Source of the DNA: Bog-756 sp963734435
GTDB taxonomy: Bacteria; Actinomycetota; Acidimicrobiia; Acidimicrobiales; RAAP-2
Reading direction: 5' to 3'
NCBI GenBank assembly: GCA_963734435.1
Contig: CAVTHA010000007.1
Location: forward strand, 124,001 to 188,000
Length of the DNA: 64,000 nucleotides
Below, in pieces: positions 1 to 9,222 of this stretch. The position numbers were made by a program, and so were the translations under genes. The first letter of the stretch is position 1. Every line of letters begins with the position of its first letter. The notes under the pieces are model-generated. The model saw only the letters and a program-made list of their open reading frames with translations. It had not been told where the DNA came from and did no database searches.

Positions 1-106
1 GCGAGCACTGTGTCTCCAACGCCCACTGCCCGGTTCTGGTTCTGCGCGTCGACAACTAGCGCGCCAATTTCCTTGAGTTGGCATTGACCAACACGGCGCC
101 GGCTAG

Positions 107-376
107 GCTGGCCGAATCCTCTCCTCGGGGCCGTTCGATCTACGTCCCGCCGGGTACGTCGGGACGGCCCTAATCCTCGTCGGGTTCGTCTACGAGTTCT
201 GGCTCATCCTGATCGGCATCTTCGTGCTGTTGGGGGCGAGAGCCGAAGAGGAGGACGCCCGGTATCCGCCGCAACCCCAAAAGGGCATCCCGGCTGGGAT
301 CATCGATGTCGCCGACCGAGAGAGCGGATGGACAGCCGAGACCGCTCGACAGGCACGTCGGGACCTTCGGCCCTAG
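107..376 (+). pseudogene. C-terminal fragment of a site-2-type (M50) metalloprotease
   Basis: After an in-frame stop at 104-106 this frame is open to the TAG at 374-376 and has no plausible start. It encodes a hydrophobic segment with the pattern EFWLILIGIFVLLGARAEEE followed by a charged tail. That pattern resembles the last membrane helix and following segment of actinobacterial Rip-like M50 intramembrane proteases, where a helix ending in LGA-x-AEEE leads into CBS domains. The zinc-binding HExxH and NPDG motifs are absent, so this is a remnant. The family call rests on one short stretch and is tentative. The end overlaps the preferred frame-independent upstream region of the next gene but not its chosen start at 409. 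Confidence 0.4.
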
Positions 377-408
377 CGCCGCGCGCCCCGATCCGCCACT
401 GTCTTGGT

Positions 409-867
409 ATGGGGTCGACCAATGAACCCGGGCCTGCCGTCCTCACCCGCCGACAGTGCTTCGAACACTTGGCCCGGGCATCAGTCGGTCGCGTCGGTAT
501 CAGCATCGATGCCCTACCGGTCATCCTTCCGGTCCACTTCGGGGTCAGTGAAGAGTCGGTGTTCTTTCGCACCATCCCGGGTACGAAGCTCGACGCCGCT
601 ACTGTGGGCGCGGTTGTGGCCTTTCAGGCCGACGCCTGGGAGCCGTCCGATAGCACGCACTGGAGCGTGCTTCTCCAAGGCAACGCCTTGGAGGTGCGCG
701 ACGAGCTAGGCGACGCTCAATCGCGATCTGTGGCCATCAGGTCATGGGGAAGCGCCCATCCAGTACATCGCTTGGTGCGCATCGAGGCGACCAATGCCAG
801 CGGGCGACGCTTCCGCATTGCCGGAGAGGGCCCGCCACTCGAGTTCCCCGATTCCCCATCCTTTTAG
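409..867 (+). CDS. PPOX-family flavin-binding protein (pyridoxamine 5'-phosphate oxidase-like)
   Basis: A 152-residue protein of the split-barrel pyridoxamine phosphate oxidase-like family. These cytosolic proteins usually bind FMN or F420 and act as small oxidoreductases or flavin sensors. The pattern is LTRRQCFEHLARASVGRVGI (residues ~13-32), then a strand with LPVILPVHFGV, a central VVAFQADAW strand and WSVLLQGNALEV, and the usual final element in which a residue group LVRIEA is followed by SGRRFRI. I chose ATG 409; an upstream in-frame ATG at 328 would add 27 low-complexity residues not seen in the family. A second, frameshifted family member lies at 9929-10353. The specific substrate cannot be read from sequence. 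Confidence 0.8.
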   Translation: MGSTNEPGPAVLTRRQCFEHLARASVGRVGISIDALPVILPVHFGVSEESVFFRTIPGTKLDAATVGAVVAFQADAWEPSDSTHWSVLLQGNALEVRDELGDAQSRSVAIRSWGSAHPVHRLVRIEATNASGRRFRIAGEGPPLEFPDSPSF

Positions 868-912
868 CCGCGTTCACAGCGGACATCCCACTCCTGTCCG
901 TGACTGAGCGCA

Positions 913-1522
913 TTAGGCCTGCTTCACCACGGCGTACCAGATCCGGTGGGCCACTCCCTCGATCCGGTCGCCCATCCGGGCGTAGCGCCGGTAGAGCTCA
1001 CGGCGGGCCGACACCTCGTGGATGTCGATCGATGCTCGAGGAGGGCGGACATGGCCCGGCGGTAGACGTGCTCGAGGGACCGCTGCTGGCCGACGGCGGC
1101 GTCGGCGCATTCGGTGGCCCGGTCAGGATGGGAGGCGATGTCCGGGAATGCCGGACCAGGTCGCGGACACCGAGCGCGACGAGGTCGGCCATCTCCGACC
1201 ATCGGGGGATCCGGCTCCATCCCAGGAGCTCGGCTTCCCGGACCAGGTTCTTGGCTCCGTTAAGGACGGCAGTCGAGCCGTTCGGAGATCTCGTAGATGT
1301 CCTCCGGGACTGATTGGTGTCACGAAGGCCGTCTTCACCGCCGATCAGACCTCCCGGCCGGCCATATCTCCGCAGGTGCTCGACGTCCTGGACTGACGGC
1401 CGCCTGGGACGGATCGCCCTTCGACCAGGCCGAAAGCGCGTCCATGCCCCGAGGTCGACTGGCACCCTGCCGAGCCAGCAGGCCGAGCAGTCCGGTGACT
1501 CGGGCAGGAACCAGCGTCTCAT
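913..1522 (-). pseudogene. Broken DUF47 (PhoU-like) phosphate-transport regulator, copy 1
   Basis: Homology to DUF47 proteins, helical PhoU-like partners of PiT phosphate transporters, is spread over three reading frames. The N-terminus starts MRRWFLPESPD at 1522. A middle piece gives FVTPIS and LNGAKNLVREAELLGW, and the last piece gives HEVSARRELYRRYARMGDRI and ends at 913. At least two frameshifts are needed to join them, so no full-length product is made. Its ATG overlaps the stop of the upstream PiT gene as ATGA, the normal coupling for this pair. A second, shorter copy with the same start motif lies at 5262-5473. Confidence 0.7.
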
Positions 1523-2524
1523 CCGAGCCACCTCCAGATCACGAGGAACAGAGCGCCGAGCGCCGCGCTGACCGGCAGCGTCACCAGCCATGCCAACCCG
1601 ATCTCACCCACCACGGCCCAGCGTACGTGGCGCCACCGCTCCCCGGTGCCCACACCCGACCACGGCAGGGGCCACGACGTCGGACGTGCTGACGGGCGCC
1701 CCGGCCAGCGAGGCGACCAGGACGATGGTGCCGGACGAACCCTGGCTGACCAGACCGTCCAGCGAGCGGAGCGCGGTAGATGCGCCGGCCGAGCGTGCGA
1801 ACCACCCGCCACCCTCCGAGCAGGGTTCCGAGGGTCAAGAGCAGGGCCGAGGCCAGCATCACCCAGAAGGGGACGACGAAGTGGGTGAGGTCGCCGTCGG
1901 CGACCAGCGCCGCCGTCATCAGGCCCATCGTCTTCTGCGCGTCGTTGGAGCCGTGGGCGAAGGCCAGGCCGGCCGAGGCCACCAGCTCGCCCCCGCGGAC
2001 CGGCCGTTCGACCGCACGCGCGTGGCCCGTCGGAGCGATCGGCGGGCCACGCGGATGCCCAGCCACGGCCAGAGGCAGGGCGATCGCCGTCGAGAAGAAG
2101 AGCCACAGCAGCGAGCCGAACACACCCACGGGGCGCAGGCCCTCGAGGCCGCCCCAGTGGACGGCGCTGAGCCCGCCCTCGGCCAGCGCCGCGCCGGCCA
2201 GGGCGCCCACCAGGCAGTGACCGGAGCTGCAGGGAAGGCCCCACCACAGGGTGACCAGGTTCCACACCAGGGCACCGAGCACCGCGGCGCCAGCACCTCG
2301 AACATCTGATCGGGCGGGAACGAGGACGATGCCGGCGACGGTGGCAGCCACGGCGGTCCCCACCACCAGTGCACCGACCACATGGAAGACGGCGGCGAGG
2401 GCAACGGCCGGTGCCGGGCCGGACGGCGCCGGGTGACGATCGGCGCGGCGATGGCGTTGCCGGCGTCGTGGACGCCGTTGACCAACGCAAACGCCGCCGA
2501 GAGCACCACCACCACCACGATCAC
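1519..2524 (-). pseudogene. Frameshifted PiT-family inorganic phosphate transporter, copy 1
   Basis: PiT permeases import phosphate coupled to H+ or Na+. The start (ATG 2524) gives a first helix with FALVNGVHDAGNAIA, the classic PiT signature with the conserved GxNDxAN-like core. The frame then shifts; the second frame carries VLGALVWNLVTLWWGLPCSS and LAFAHGSNDAQKTMGL, the second inverted-repeat signature. A further shift leads to the last part, AGAPVSTSDVVAPAVVGVG and the terminal helix VVGEIGLAWLVTLPVSAALG. All expected regions are present at normal order and spacing (about 330 codons), so the gene was whole until recently. As written it cannot encode the transporter. It is followed by the broken DUF47 gene. 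Confidence 0.8.
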
Positions 2525-3114
2525 GGGTCGATCCTGTCATGTCCCTCATGGATTTCGAAGCACCCCGATGTCCGGGGCTGGAGAGACCGAACCCTCGGTG
2601 AGTTCTCGGACCTCGCGCTTGCGGCGCTCGAGGCCGGGGACTCATCGTCGAGCATCTCCCGGCTGACGAGATGGCGCTCCAGACCTTCGACTCGCCGAAC
2701 CAGCACATCCGGGCACGGGAGAAGCTCTTCAACGCCACCACCCCGGCCGGTTGGGCACCCATGGCTCTCAGGACGGTGCGCTCTTGCCCAATAGACCCTG
2801 CCCCAGCCACCACAACTTCCATGTCCACGGCACCACCTCCTCCACGGACCGTACGGCGAGGACGCCGCAACCGGCAGGGGCGCCACCCGGGCACGGGGAC
2901 CCGGGACCTTCGCCCCTGCCAAACCAATGGGCACCTCGGTCAGGATTGCTGGAACAGCAACCGCTGCAGCAGCAACGGTCGACGAGGCATGAGTGAGTTG
3001 CCGGTCCGGACGTCAAGTTGGGACTTTCTGCCCTCGCAATTGGCCTTGGGAATGGTTCAGCATGGGGTAACGAGGAGTTGACTAGGTGCAGTGAGACCGA
3101 AAGGGAGGGATGAC
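2525..3114. other. Intergenic stretch, no convincing gene
   Basis: About 590 bases with no reading frame I can assign. On the minus strand, patches around 2560-2700 read like a charged helical protein (REMLDDE, then LERRKREVRELTEG) but need a frame change, so they may be a small decayed gene. A good ribosome site (GGGAGGG) sits at the right end for the next gene. Confidence 0.4.
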
Positions 3115-3531
3115 ATGGCTGAACGGAGAGACGTGGGGAAGCACATCGAGCAACTGATCGAGCGGAAGCAGGATGAGATTCTCGAGGCCAGCCACGAGCT
3201 GTCCCAAGGCATCGGCAAGGGCACAGAGCGATACATCCCTCCGATCTCCAAGGATATCGAACGGATAGTCGACGAGGTATTTGACTTCGCCGAGCGCGTT
3301 ATCAAGGGCCAGCGCCGTATGGTCAACGATGTGGTGAAGACCATCAATGAACAGACAGACCGGGCCGCCGAAGTAGGCCGGGCCACCACCCAGAAGGCCA
3401 CCAAGCGAGTGACGGCTGCCAAGGAGCCGGTGGCCAAGAGAGCTCCGGTGAAGAAGTCAGCGACCAAGAAAGCTCCAGCGAAGAAGGCAGCGAGGAAGGC
3501 GCCAGCGAAGAAAACGACGGCCCGGGGCTAA
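3115..3531 (+). CDS. Lysine-rich histone H1-like protein with coiled N-terminal region
   Basis: A 138-residue protein. Residues 1-95 are a charged, mostly helical region (HIEQLIERKQDEILEASHEL, then ERIVDEVFDFAERVIKGQRR) that resembles phasin-like or membrane-remodelling helices. The last ~40 residues are a basic tail of KKSATKKAPAKKAARKAPAKK type, like mycobacterial and streptomycete histone-like or HupB tails, so DNA or nucleoid binding is likely. I chose ATG 3115 because GGGAGGG sits 7-9 bases upstream; GTG 3091 is possible. The gene is followed within 10 bases by the hydrolase gene, so they may be cotranscribed. A paralogous tail protein lies at 56727-57191. Function is inferred only from composition. 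Confidence 0.75.
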   Translation: MAERRDVGKHIEQLIERKQDEILEASHELSQGIGKGTERYIPPISKDIERIVDEVFDFAERVIKGQRRMVNDVVKTINEQTDRAAEVGRATTQKATKRVTAAKEPVAKRAPVKKSATKKAPAKKAARKAPAKKTTARG

Positions 3532-3537
3532 CCGTTC

Positions 3538-4539
3538 GTGGGCCCGATTTCGAAGGAACCGGAAGGGACCCGACAGACGGAAGAGTCGTTCCCGATCCGG
3601 TACGCGACGATCCACGGACAGCGAATCAGCTACCGGCGTGGAGGTGACGGGCCGGTGCTGTTGCTGCTCCATGGAATCGCCGGTAGCTCCCGAACGTGGA
3701 TGCCGGCCATGGAGTTACTCCAGGCGGAATGCACCGTGATCGCGCCTGACTTTGTGGGCCATGGCCACTCAGCCAAGCCGGCAGGGGACTATTCGCTGGG
3801 TAACTTCGCCAACTGGATGCGCGACCTCCTGGTGGTGCTGGGCATTGAGCGGGCCACCGTGATCGGCCAATCCTTCGGGGGTGGCGTTGCTATGCAGTTC
3901 GCGTACCAGTTCCCGGATCGCTGCGAGCGACTGGTGCTGGTGGACGCCGGTGGCCTCGGGCGCGAGGTGAACTGGGTCCTCCGACTTGTCACCCTGCCGG
4001 CCGCCGAATATGTGTTACCGGTCCTGTTCCCGAGCTTCGCTCGGCATTGGGGTGACTCGGTCGCCCGTTTCGCCGACCGGGTGGGCCTCCGGAGCGCGCC
4101 CGCCATGGAGATCTGGCGCTCCTACCGTTCGCTGACCGACAGCCAGGGTCGCCAGGCCTTTGTCCGTACCATGCGGTCGGTAATCGAACCGGGTGGCCAG
4201 TCAGTCAGTGCGCTCGACCGCCTCTACCTGGCCGAGCGAACGCCCACCCTGATCGTGTGGGGCGAGAAGGACAAGATCATCCCCCTCGCCCATGCCTACC
4301 AGGCGCTGGAAGCTGCACCGCATTGCCGGTTGGAGATCCTGCCCGGAGTTGGCCACTTCCCCCAGTCGGAGGATCCAGCCGGCTTCGTCGAAGTCCTAAC
4401 GGACTTCCTACGCACCTCCGAGCCGAGCGCCTTCACCGCCGAGGAACAGCGCGAGAGCCTCCAGCGGGGCTCCGGGGACCCTCAGGTGGCGATGGGTCAG
4501 AGCGAGGCATCGCCACCCAGCGCCCCGAGTGTGCCCTAG
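3538..4539 (+). CDS. Alpha/beta-fold hydrolase
   Basis: A 333-residue cytosolic alpha/beta hydrolase. It shows the oxyanion-hole motif LLLLHGIAGS (residues ~41-50), the nucleophile elbow GQSFGG with Ser112, an acid in WGEKDKI (Asp245) and the catalytic His273 in GVGHFPQSE. The catalytic triad is therefore complete. The cap region between residues ~140 and 225 is helical. Family members include esterases, C-C hydrolases and haloalkane-type enzymes; the WGEKDKIIP and GHF motifs fit the esterase/meta-cleavage hydrolase group but no substrate can be named. The GTG start at 3538 lies 6 bases after the stop of the lysine-rich gene. Residues after ~300 form a low-complexity tail. Confidence 0.85.
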   Translation: MGPISKEPEGTRQTEESFPIRYATIHGQRISYRRGGDGPVLLLLHGIAGSSRTWMPAMELLQAECTVIAPDFVGHGHSAKPAGDYSLGNFANWMRDLLVVLGIERATVIGQSFGGGVAMQFAYQFPDRCERLVLVDAGGLGREVNWVLRLVTLPAAEYVLPVLFPSFARHWGDSVARFADRVGLRSAPAMEIWRSYRSLTDSQGRQAFVRTMRSVIEPGGQSVSALDRLYLAERTPTLIVWGEKDKIIPLAHAYQALEAAPHCRLEILPGVGHFPQSEDPAGFVEVLTDFLRTSEPSAFTAEEQRESLQRGSGDPQVAMGQSEASPPSAPSVP

Positions 4540-4820
4540 TCCGGAGCGCCAGGGCGTGGTGGCTAGCTCGGTCTCGAGCCCGATCCCGTCGGGCAACCGT
4601 ATTCAGCCTGGGCGGGTGGCGCTCAGCAGCCCCGACCAGTGGGCATCGTCGAATCGAACAGGCCGCCGCTGTAGGGCCCGTCAGCCCCTGGCCGGTACCC
4701 AGAGCCGACTGTGGGCACAGTCTGAGGATGGGGGAGTAGAGGGATGGTCAGGTGAGGCGACATGTCCTACCTACCCGGGAAGGGCTACCGGGCGGCCAGG
4801 ATGGCAAGGAACCTTCCTAC

Positions 4821-5207
4821 TCAGCGAGACATGGTGGTTGTTGCCGACAGTGGCGGTTGCTCAGACCTCACGACTTTGGATTGTCGAGCCGAGAAGCTGA
4901 AACAGGCCCCGATGAGAAAGATCCCCACAAAGAACATGTAAGGGGCAATGGTCACAAAACCAACGATGCCGACAACTAGGGCCGCAATGGAGACACCCCA
5001 AGCCACGCGTCCAGCGTTCGGCTCTTGATGACTGCTTTGTTGATGGAGCAGGAAGGCGACGAGGCCAGCGATTACAAGGCCCATGCCGGCAAGAAGTAAC
5101 TCTGGCACCCCGTAAGCCTGGAAGTAAGTCCTTGGAAGGGCTATTACTTCCTGATGATCGCCCGATATTTGGATTGGAAGTTTCCCTCGCCACGATATGG
5201 CTATCAC
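4821..5207 (-). CDS. Small predicted membrane protein, unknown function
   Basis: An open frame of 128 residues with three hydrophobic segments: PELLLAGMGLVIAGLVAFLL (~34-53), VAWGVSIAALVVGIVGFVTI (~68-87) and MFFVGIFLIGACFSF (~91-105). This is typical of small integral membrane proteins. I recognise no family. The start is uncertain: ATG 5207 has no strong ribosome site, and a start nearer the first helix would give about 95 residues. It lies between the hydrolase gene and the second PiT-DUF47 remnant. Confidence 0.5.
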   Translation of the reverse strand: MIAISWRGKLPIQISGDHQEVIALPRTYFQAYGVPELLLAGMGLVIAGLVAFLLHQQSSHQEPNAGRVAWGVSIAALVVGIVGFVTIAPYMFFVGIFLIGACFSFSARQSKVVRSEQPPLSATTTMSR

Positions 5208-5261
5208 TGATCTGAAGCAGGCTGACCATGCCCATCCATTCAGAGTAAAGCCGTTGTTGTG

Positions 5262-5473
5262 TCAGTGCTCGGCCGCAGTCTCACGTATACGGCTCCTCAG
5301 TGACTCGCGGGCGGCCATGTCCCCTTGTGCCCAACGGTATGAAGCGTGGCACCCTGAGAACGATCGCCCTTCGACCAGGCACAGGACGCATCGATGCCCC
5401 TGACCGTGACTTCGCCCTGGTGGGCCAAAGGCCCGAGCAGGTCGGGAGCCTCTGGCAGAAACCACCGTCTCAT
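5262..5473 (-). pseudogene. DUF47 (PhoU-like) N-terminal remnant, copy 2
   Basis: The fragment starts MRRWFLPEAPDLLGPLAHQG at 5473, nearly the same as the start of the broken DUF47 gene at 1522. It continues with AWSKGDRSQGATL, then changes frame to MAARESLRSRIRE and stops. Only about the first third of the domain is left. The start overlaps the end of the adjacent PiT remnant exactly as in copy 1, showing that the pair was duplicated as a unit or that two paralogous pairs once existed here. Confidence 0.65.
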
Positions 5474-5795
5474 GCAGCCCACCTCCAGATCAAGAGGAAC
5501 AAAGCGCGCAGTCCCCCGCTCACGGGAAGCGTGACCAACCACGCCAACCAGATCTCGCCGACCACCGCCCAGCGTACGGGCGCCAACGCTCCCCGGACCC
5601 CACGCCGACCACGGCTGGAGCGACGACGTCGGTCGTGCTTACGGGCGCGCCCGCCAGCGAGGCAGCCAGGACGATCACGCCCGAAGTGCCCTGACTGACC
5701 AAGCCGTCCGGGCACCGGACGGGGTTGATGCACTTGCCGAGTGTGCGAACCACCCGCCACCCCCGAGCAGGGTTCCGGGGGTCAGCAGCATCGTC
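5470..5795 (-). pseudogene. PiT phosphate transporter C-terminal remnant, copy 2
   Basis: Only the last ~100 codons of a PiT permease remain. One frame reads NPARGWRVVRTLGKCI and AGAPVSTTDVVAPAVVGVG, and after a single frameshift the end reads AVVGEIWLAWLVTLPVSGGL and stops at 5470. The wording is close to copy 1 at 1519-2524, but the sequence has diverged and everything upstream of about 5795 is missing. It cannot make a transporter. Confidence 0.7.
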
Positions 5796-6094
5796 GCTGC
5801 GTCCGCTATGGCCGTTCTGGCTGTGGGTGGGGCGGTAACTGCCCGTACGATGCGAAAACCCGATACGGACGATGATCAGTGATCTTGTATTTCTGTCACC
5901 ATTGCATCTCACCCTCGGCGCCACCGAATGAAGGAACCTGGCTGCAAGGTCCTGGCGCCCACATCCTTCCTGCCGTGATGGGATTACGCAGCACAGCACC
6001 GGGTGTTCGATCGACATTTTGGTGCCCTTCCACTCATGAACGCATTGCTTCGAGTGAGTAGTCTTTGGGCACCGCCAGCCGGAGGGAGCCGAAC

Positions 6095-6310
6095 ATGGCC
6101 GAGAGCGTGTACAAGGTGATCGAACTCATCGGTACCAGCGAGGAGTCTTGGGAGAAAGCGGCCAGCGCGGCCGTGATACGAGCGACCCATTCGCTGCGGG
6201 ACGTCCGCATCGCCGAAGTGGCAGAACTCGACCTCCAGATCGAGAACGGGCAGGTGCTGGCGTACCGAGCCAAGGTCAAGGTGTCGTTCAAGTATGAGGG
6301 CGGCGACTGA
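6095..6310 (+). CDS. Dodecin family protein
   Basis: A 71-residue protein starting MAESVYKVIELIGTSEESWE. This is the dodecin pattern: a small beta-alpha-beta-beta fold that forms a hollow dodecamer binding riboflavin, FMN or CoA for storage. The later strands ELDLQIENGQVLAYRAKVKV and the C-terminal FKYEG also match. ATG 6095 has GGAGGG nine bases upstream; an earlier in-frame ATG at 6065 lacks one. The length is right for the family. It stands alone between the PiT remnants and a gene-poor stretch. Confidence 0.93.
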   Translation: MAESVYKVIELIGTSEESWEKAASAAVIRATHSLRDVRIAEVAELDLQIENGQVLAYRAKVKVSFKYEGGD

Positions 6311-6881
6311 AGAACCGAACGCTGCGGGCGATCTGAGGGTGTAGTACCCAAGAACTCGGACCACCCCTCAAGCCACGCGCTCGTATTCGTGGATAAGTCC
6401 TGTGGGTGCCGAGAATCCCATCCACGTGGCCTGATCAGGACGAACGCCACCGCGAAATGTAGATGGGGAAACACGGGCTCCCCGGGTGGTGACTCGGGCG
6501 TGGAAATCATCCTCGACTCATGTTCACTGCGTGCGCGCTTCAAAACACAGAGAGCTCACGGTGGCAGGTGTTTCGTGGGCTCGGTCGCCACGCCAAGTCC
6601 TGGCTCCGATTCAGCCCCAAGAGGGGAACTGATGCGTCCAAGCGTCACCACGCCGAGGGTCGAAAACACTCGGCCAGTCGCAAAAGGGGCAAGTGCCACA
6701 GGCGATCCCGAACTGACTTCAGCTCATGGGAAGTCCAGGTCAAAGGTCCAGATGGGATTTTCGGCTGCTACAAGGTCAGAAGTTCAGTGGACGGTGATCG
6801 AGCCACTGGCACCCTGGCTTCTCCGCCTGGTCGCCGCTAAGTCCTATGGCGGGGGCATAGGGGGAACGCGGTAGGCGAGGC
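6311..6881. other. Gene-poor stretch with a trace of a transposase C-terminus
   Basis: No credible gene is seen in 570 bases. At 6368-6400 the minus strand reads GLIHEYERVA followed by a stop, the same ending as the rve-type transposases elsewhere in this window (GGIVHEYERAA at 63.9 kb, GGLIHEYRIAA at 30.76 kb). That suggests a very old IS end, though the match is only about ten residues. Confidence 0.35.
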
Positions 6882-7169
6882 TTAGGCGTCCGGTGGACTC
6901 AGTGTCCACGCTGCCACGACCAACGGCGGCAGCGGAGCTCCGCTGCGCACAGGGTGGTATCCGGCTGCCCGAAGACGCTCCTCGAAGTGGTCAATCACCG
7001 TCGTCTGATCCGCGAGCCGCCAATCAAAGGTGGGATCACCAACGTCATGGCGTGACGAGAACTCGTGGACGATCGGTGCAGAATCGACCATCACAAATGT
7101 CACGTACCACCGGTTCTTTGACGACACCAGTTCCGCTCGGGTCGCCGAATAATGGAACTTCAGTTCCAT
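6882..7169 (-). CDS. Hypothetical protein, 95 residues
   Basis: The frame starts MELKFHYSATRAELVSSKNR at 7169. A clear ribosome site (AAAGGGG) lies ten bases upstream, which decides this start over longer in-frame options. The protein is soluble, with alternating strand and helix character (WYVTFVMVDS, then VIDHFEERLRAAGYHPVRSG), no signal peptide and no membrane helix. I do not recognise a family. It faces away from the NTF2-like remnant that begins 160 bases to its right. Confidence 0.6.
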   Translation of the reverse strand: MELKFHYSATRAELVSSKNRWYVTFVMVDSAPIVHEFSSRHDVGDPTFDWRLADQTTVIDHFEERLRAAGYHPVRSGAPLPPLVVAAWTLSPPDA

Positions 7170-7332
7170 GCTCGAATCCCCTTTCGGCCGCACCCGAAGC
7201 GTACTTCCCTGCTTCCATCGGGCCCCAGACACAATCGACGCTCGGAGCGGCACCCCGTCGGGATTGTGACTTTCTCCTCTAGGCACTTGGCTCACCGGGG
7301 CGATGATGGACCAGAGGGAAGGGGTTGGAACG

Positions 7333-7718
7333 ATGCCAGAAGATGCGTATGAGTCGTTGGTGCGACGGACATACCAGGACTTCGGGTCAGGTGACCTGGA
7401 CCTCCAGGGAGTGGTCATGGCCCAGGAGGTTGTATGGCATGAACCCGGACGAAGCAGCCTTGCCGCTCACTATAGGGTCCCGAGGAGGTGCTTGGCTTCC
7501 TCAGACAGTTGAAAGCCCGTAGCGGCGGCACGTTCAAGATCGAGGTCTTGGACGTGCTCAGTGAACCGGAGCGGGCGGTGGTCCTTCAGCGAGAGACGGC
7601 AACGAAATAGGGCAAGAACCTGGACGTGATCGCCGTGGTCGAGTTCGAGGTCCACCACGGGAAGACCGCTGAAGTAACCGTCTACCAACATGATACCTAT
7701 GCGTTCGACGAGTTCTGA
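7333..7718 (+). pseudogene. Broken SnoaL/NTF2-like protein
   Basis: The start MPEDAYESLVRRTYQDFGSG is typical of the small NTF2/SnoaL-like fold. The frame holds to about 7480 (VVWHEPGRSSLA), then shifts by one base; the continuation reads EVLGFLRQLKARSGGTFKIE and VLSEPERAVVLQRETAT. An in-frame TAG follows at 7609, and the final strand AVVEFEVHHGKTAEVTVYQH runs to the TGA at 7716. One frameshift plus one stop make this a pseudogene. Intact relatives are 120-130 residues, which matches the total span. Confidence 0.7.
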
Positions 7719-7834
7719 GCGGACACCTCGAACGACGACGACATGGACGACATTCAGTCCGAGTTGGAGTCCTCAGCACGGGAGGCTGGTGTCGGATCCT
7801 CCCCCTGGGCGCGACCGAGTTCGAAAGGAACCGA

Positions 7835-9052
7835 ATGGACTTCGCCTTCTCCTCCAAAATTGAGGAACTGCGCGGGCGGCTGCTCGACTTCATGGATGGC
7901 CATGTCTATCCGGCGGAGCAGCTTTTCGAGGAAGAGCTGGCGGCAGGCAGTCCTTACTCCCACCCGCCCATCATCGAGGAACTGAAGGCGGAGGCCCGCA
8001 ACCGGGGGCTATGGAACCTCTTTCTGCCCAACGAGAAGTGGGGAGCTGGGCTCACCAACCTGGAGTATGCCCCACTGGCCGAGATCAGCGGGCGTAGCCC
8101 CGCCCTCGCTCCCGAGGCGCTCAACTGTTCGGCGCCCGACACCGGGAATATGGAGCTGCTGACTGAATTCGGCACCACGATGCAGCAGGACAAGTGGCTG
8201 GTGCCTCTCCTCGCCGGCGAGACCCGCTCCTGCTTTGCGATGACCGAGCCCGATGTGGCCAGCTCGGACGCGACGAACATCCGCAGCCGCATCGAGCGTG
8301 ACGGCAACTATTACGTCATTAACGGGCGCAAGTGGTGGACGACAGGGGCCATGAGCAACCGCTGCAAGCTCTGCATCCTCACGGGAGTCACCGACCCCGA
8401 CCTCGACCCGTACCGTCGCCAGAGCATGATCCTGGTCCCCCTCGACGCCCCTGGCGTTACGGTCCTGCGACCTCTGTCGGTCTTCGGCTACGAAGAAGGT
8501 GGTGGCGATGCTGAGGTCCTGTTCGAGAACGTGCGGGTCCCAGCCACCAACCTGCTCGGAGAGGAGGGCAGCGGCTTCGCCCTTGCCCAGGCCCGACTCG
8601 GCCCGGGCCGCATCCACCACTGCATGCGCGCCATTGGTATGGCAGAGCGGGCGTTCGATCTCATGTGCCAGCGGGCCCAATCACGGCAGGCGTTCGGCAA
8701 ACGGTTGGCCGAACAGGGGGTCGTTGGCGACATGATCGCCGAGTCACGCATCGAGATAGAGCAGGCCCGACTGCTCGTGCTCAAGACGGCATGGTTGATG
8801 GACACCGTGGGCAATAAAGGGGCGCGCATCGAGATCTCAGCTATCAAGGTTGTCGCCCCCCGGGTGGCGTGCGAGGTGATCGATCGATCTATCCAGGTGC
8901 ACGGTGGCGCCGGGGTCAGCCAAGACTTCCCCCTGGCGCGAATGTTCTCCGCCGCCCGCACCCTGCGTATCGCCGACGGTCCCGACGAGGTGCACAAGAT
9001 GACCATCGCTCGGCGTGAGCTTCACCGGTTCGAGGTTGACCGGTCCAGCTGA
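7835..9052 (+). CDS. Acyl-CoA dehydrogenase family protein
   Basis: A 405-residue FAD-dependent acyl-CoA dehydrogenase, which oxidises an acyl-CoA to the 2,3-enoyl-CoA. It has the N-terminal helical domain, the beta-domain motif CFAMTEPDVASSDATN (~130-145) that contacts FAD and substrate, and the C-terminal helical domain with QVHGGAGVSQDFPLAR and IADGPDEVHKMTIARREL. The DGPDEVH ending is the form seen in the ACAD10/11 and related long-chain groups rather than the short-chain IYEGT form. The start is supported by AAAGGA nine bases upstream. The length is normal and the gene intact. Nothing around it suggests a beta-oxidation operon, so the substrate is open. Confidence 0.93.
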   Translation: MDFAFSSKIEELRGRLLDFMDGHVYPAEQLFEEELAAGSPYSHPPIIEELKAEARNRGLWNLFLPNEKWGAGLTNLEYAPLAEISGRSPALAPEALNCSAPDTGNMELLTEFGTTMQQDKWLVPLLAGETRSCFAMTEPDVASSDATNIRSRIERDGNYYVINGRKWWTTGAMSNRCKLCILTGVTDPDLDPYRRQSMILVPLDAPGVTVLRPLSVFGYEEGGGDAEVLFENVRVPATNLLGEEGSGFALAQARLGPGRIHHCMRAIGMAERAFDLMCQRAQSRQAFGKRLAEQGVVGDMIAESRIEIEQARLLVLKTAWLMDTVGNKGARIEISAIKVVAPRVACEVIDRSIQVHGGAGVSQDFPLARMFSAARTLRIADGPDEVHKMTIARRELHRFEVDRSS

Positions 9053-9222
9053 TGCGTAGTGTCGAGAAACACGATCACCCCCTCCACCACCCGGGACTTT
9101 GCAGAGCACGGAGTGCCTCGGACTCTAAGCACCGCTGTTAGCGCATATTTCCAACAGGCCCGATCCTCATGTCTGAGGGCGTCGGTGCCACGCACCTTCC
9201 AAATTCGAGCGGTTCCTGTTGG

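Noticed and set aside
1581..2927. 448-codon minus-strand frame
   Set aside because: Only its central part is real coding sequence (PiT); the ends are out of frame with the transporter.
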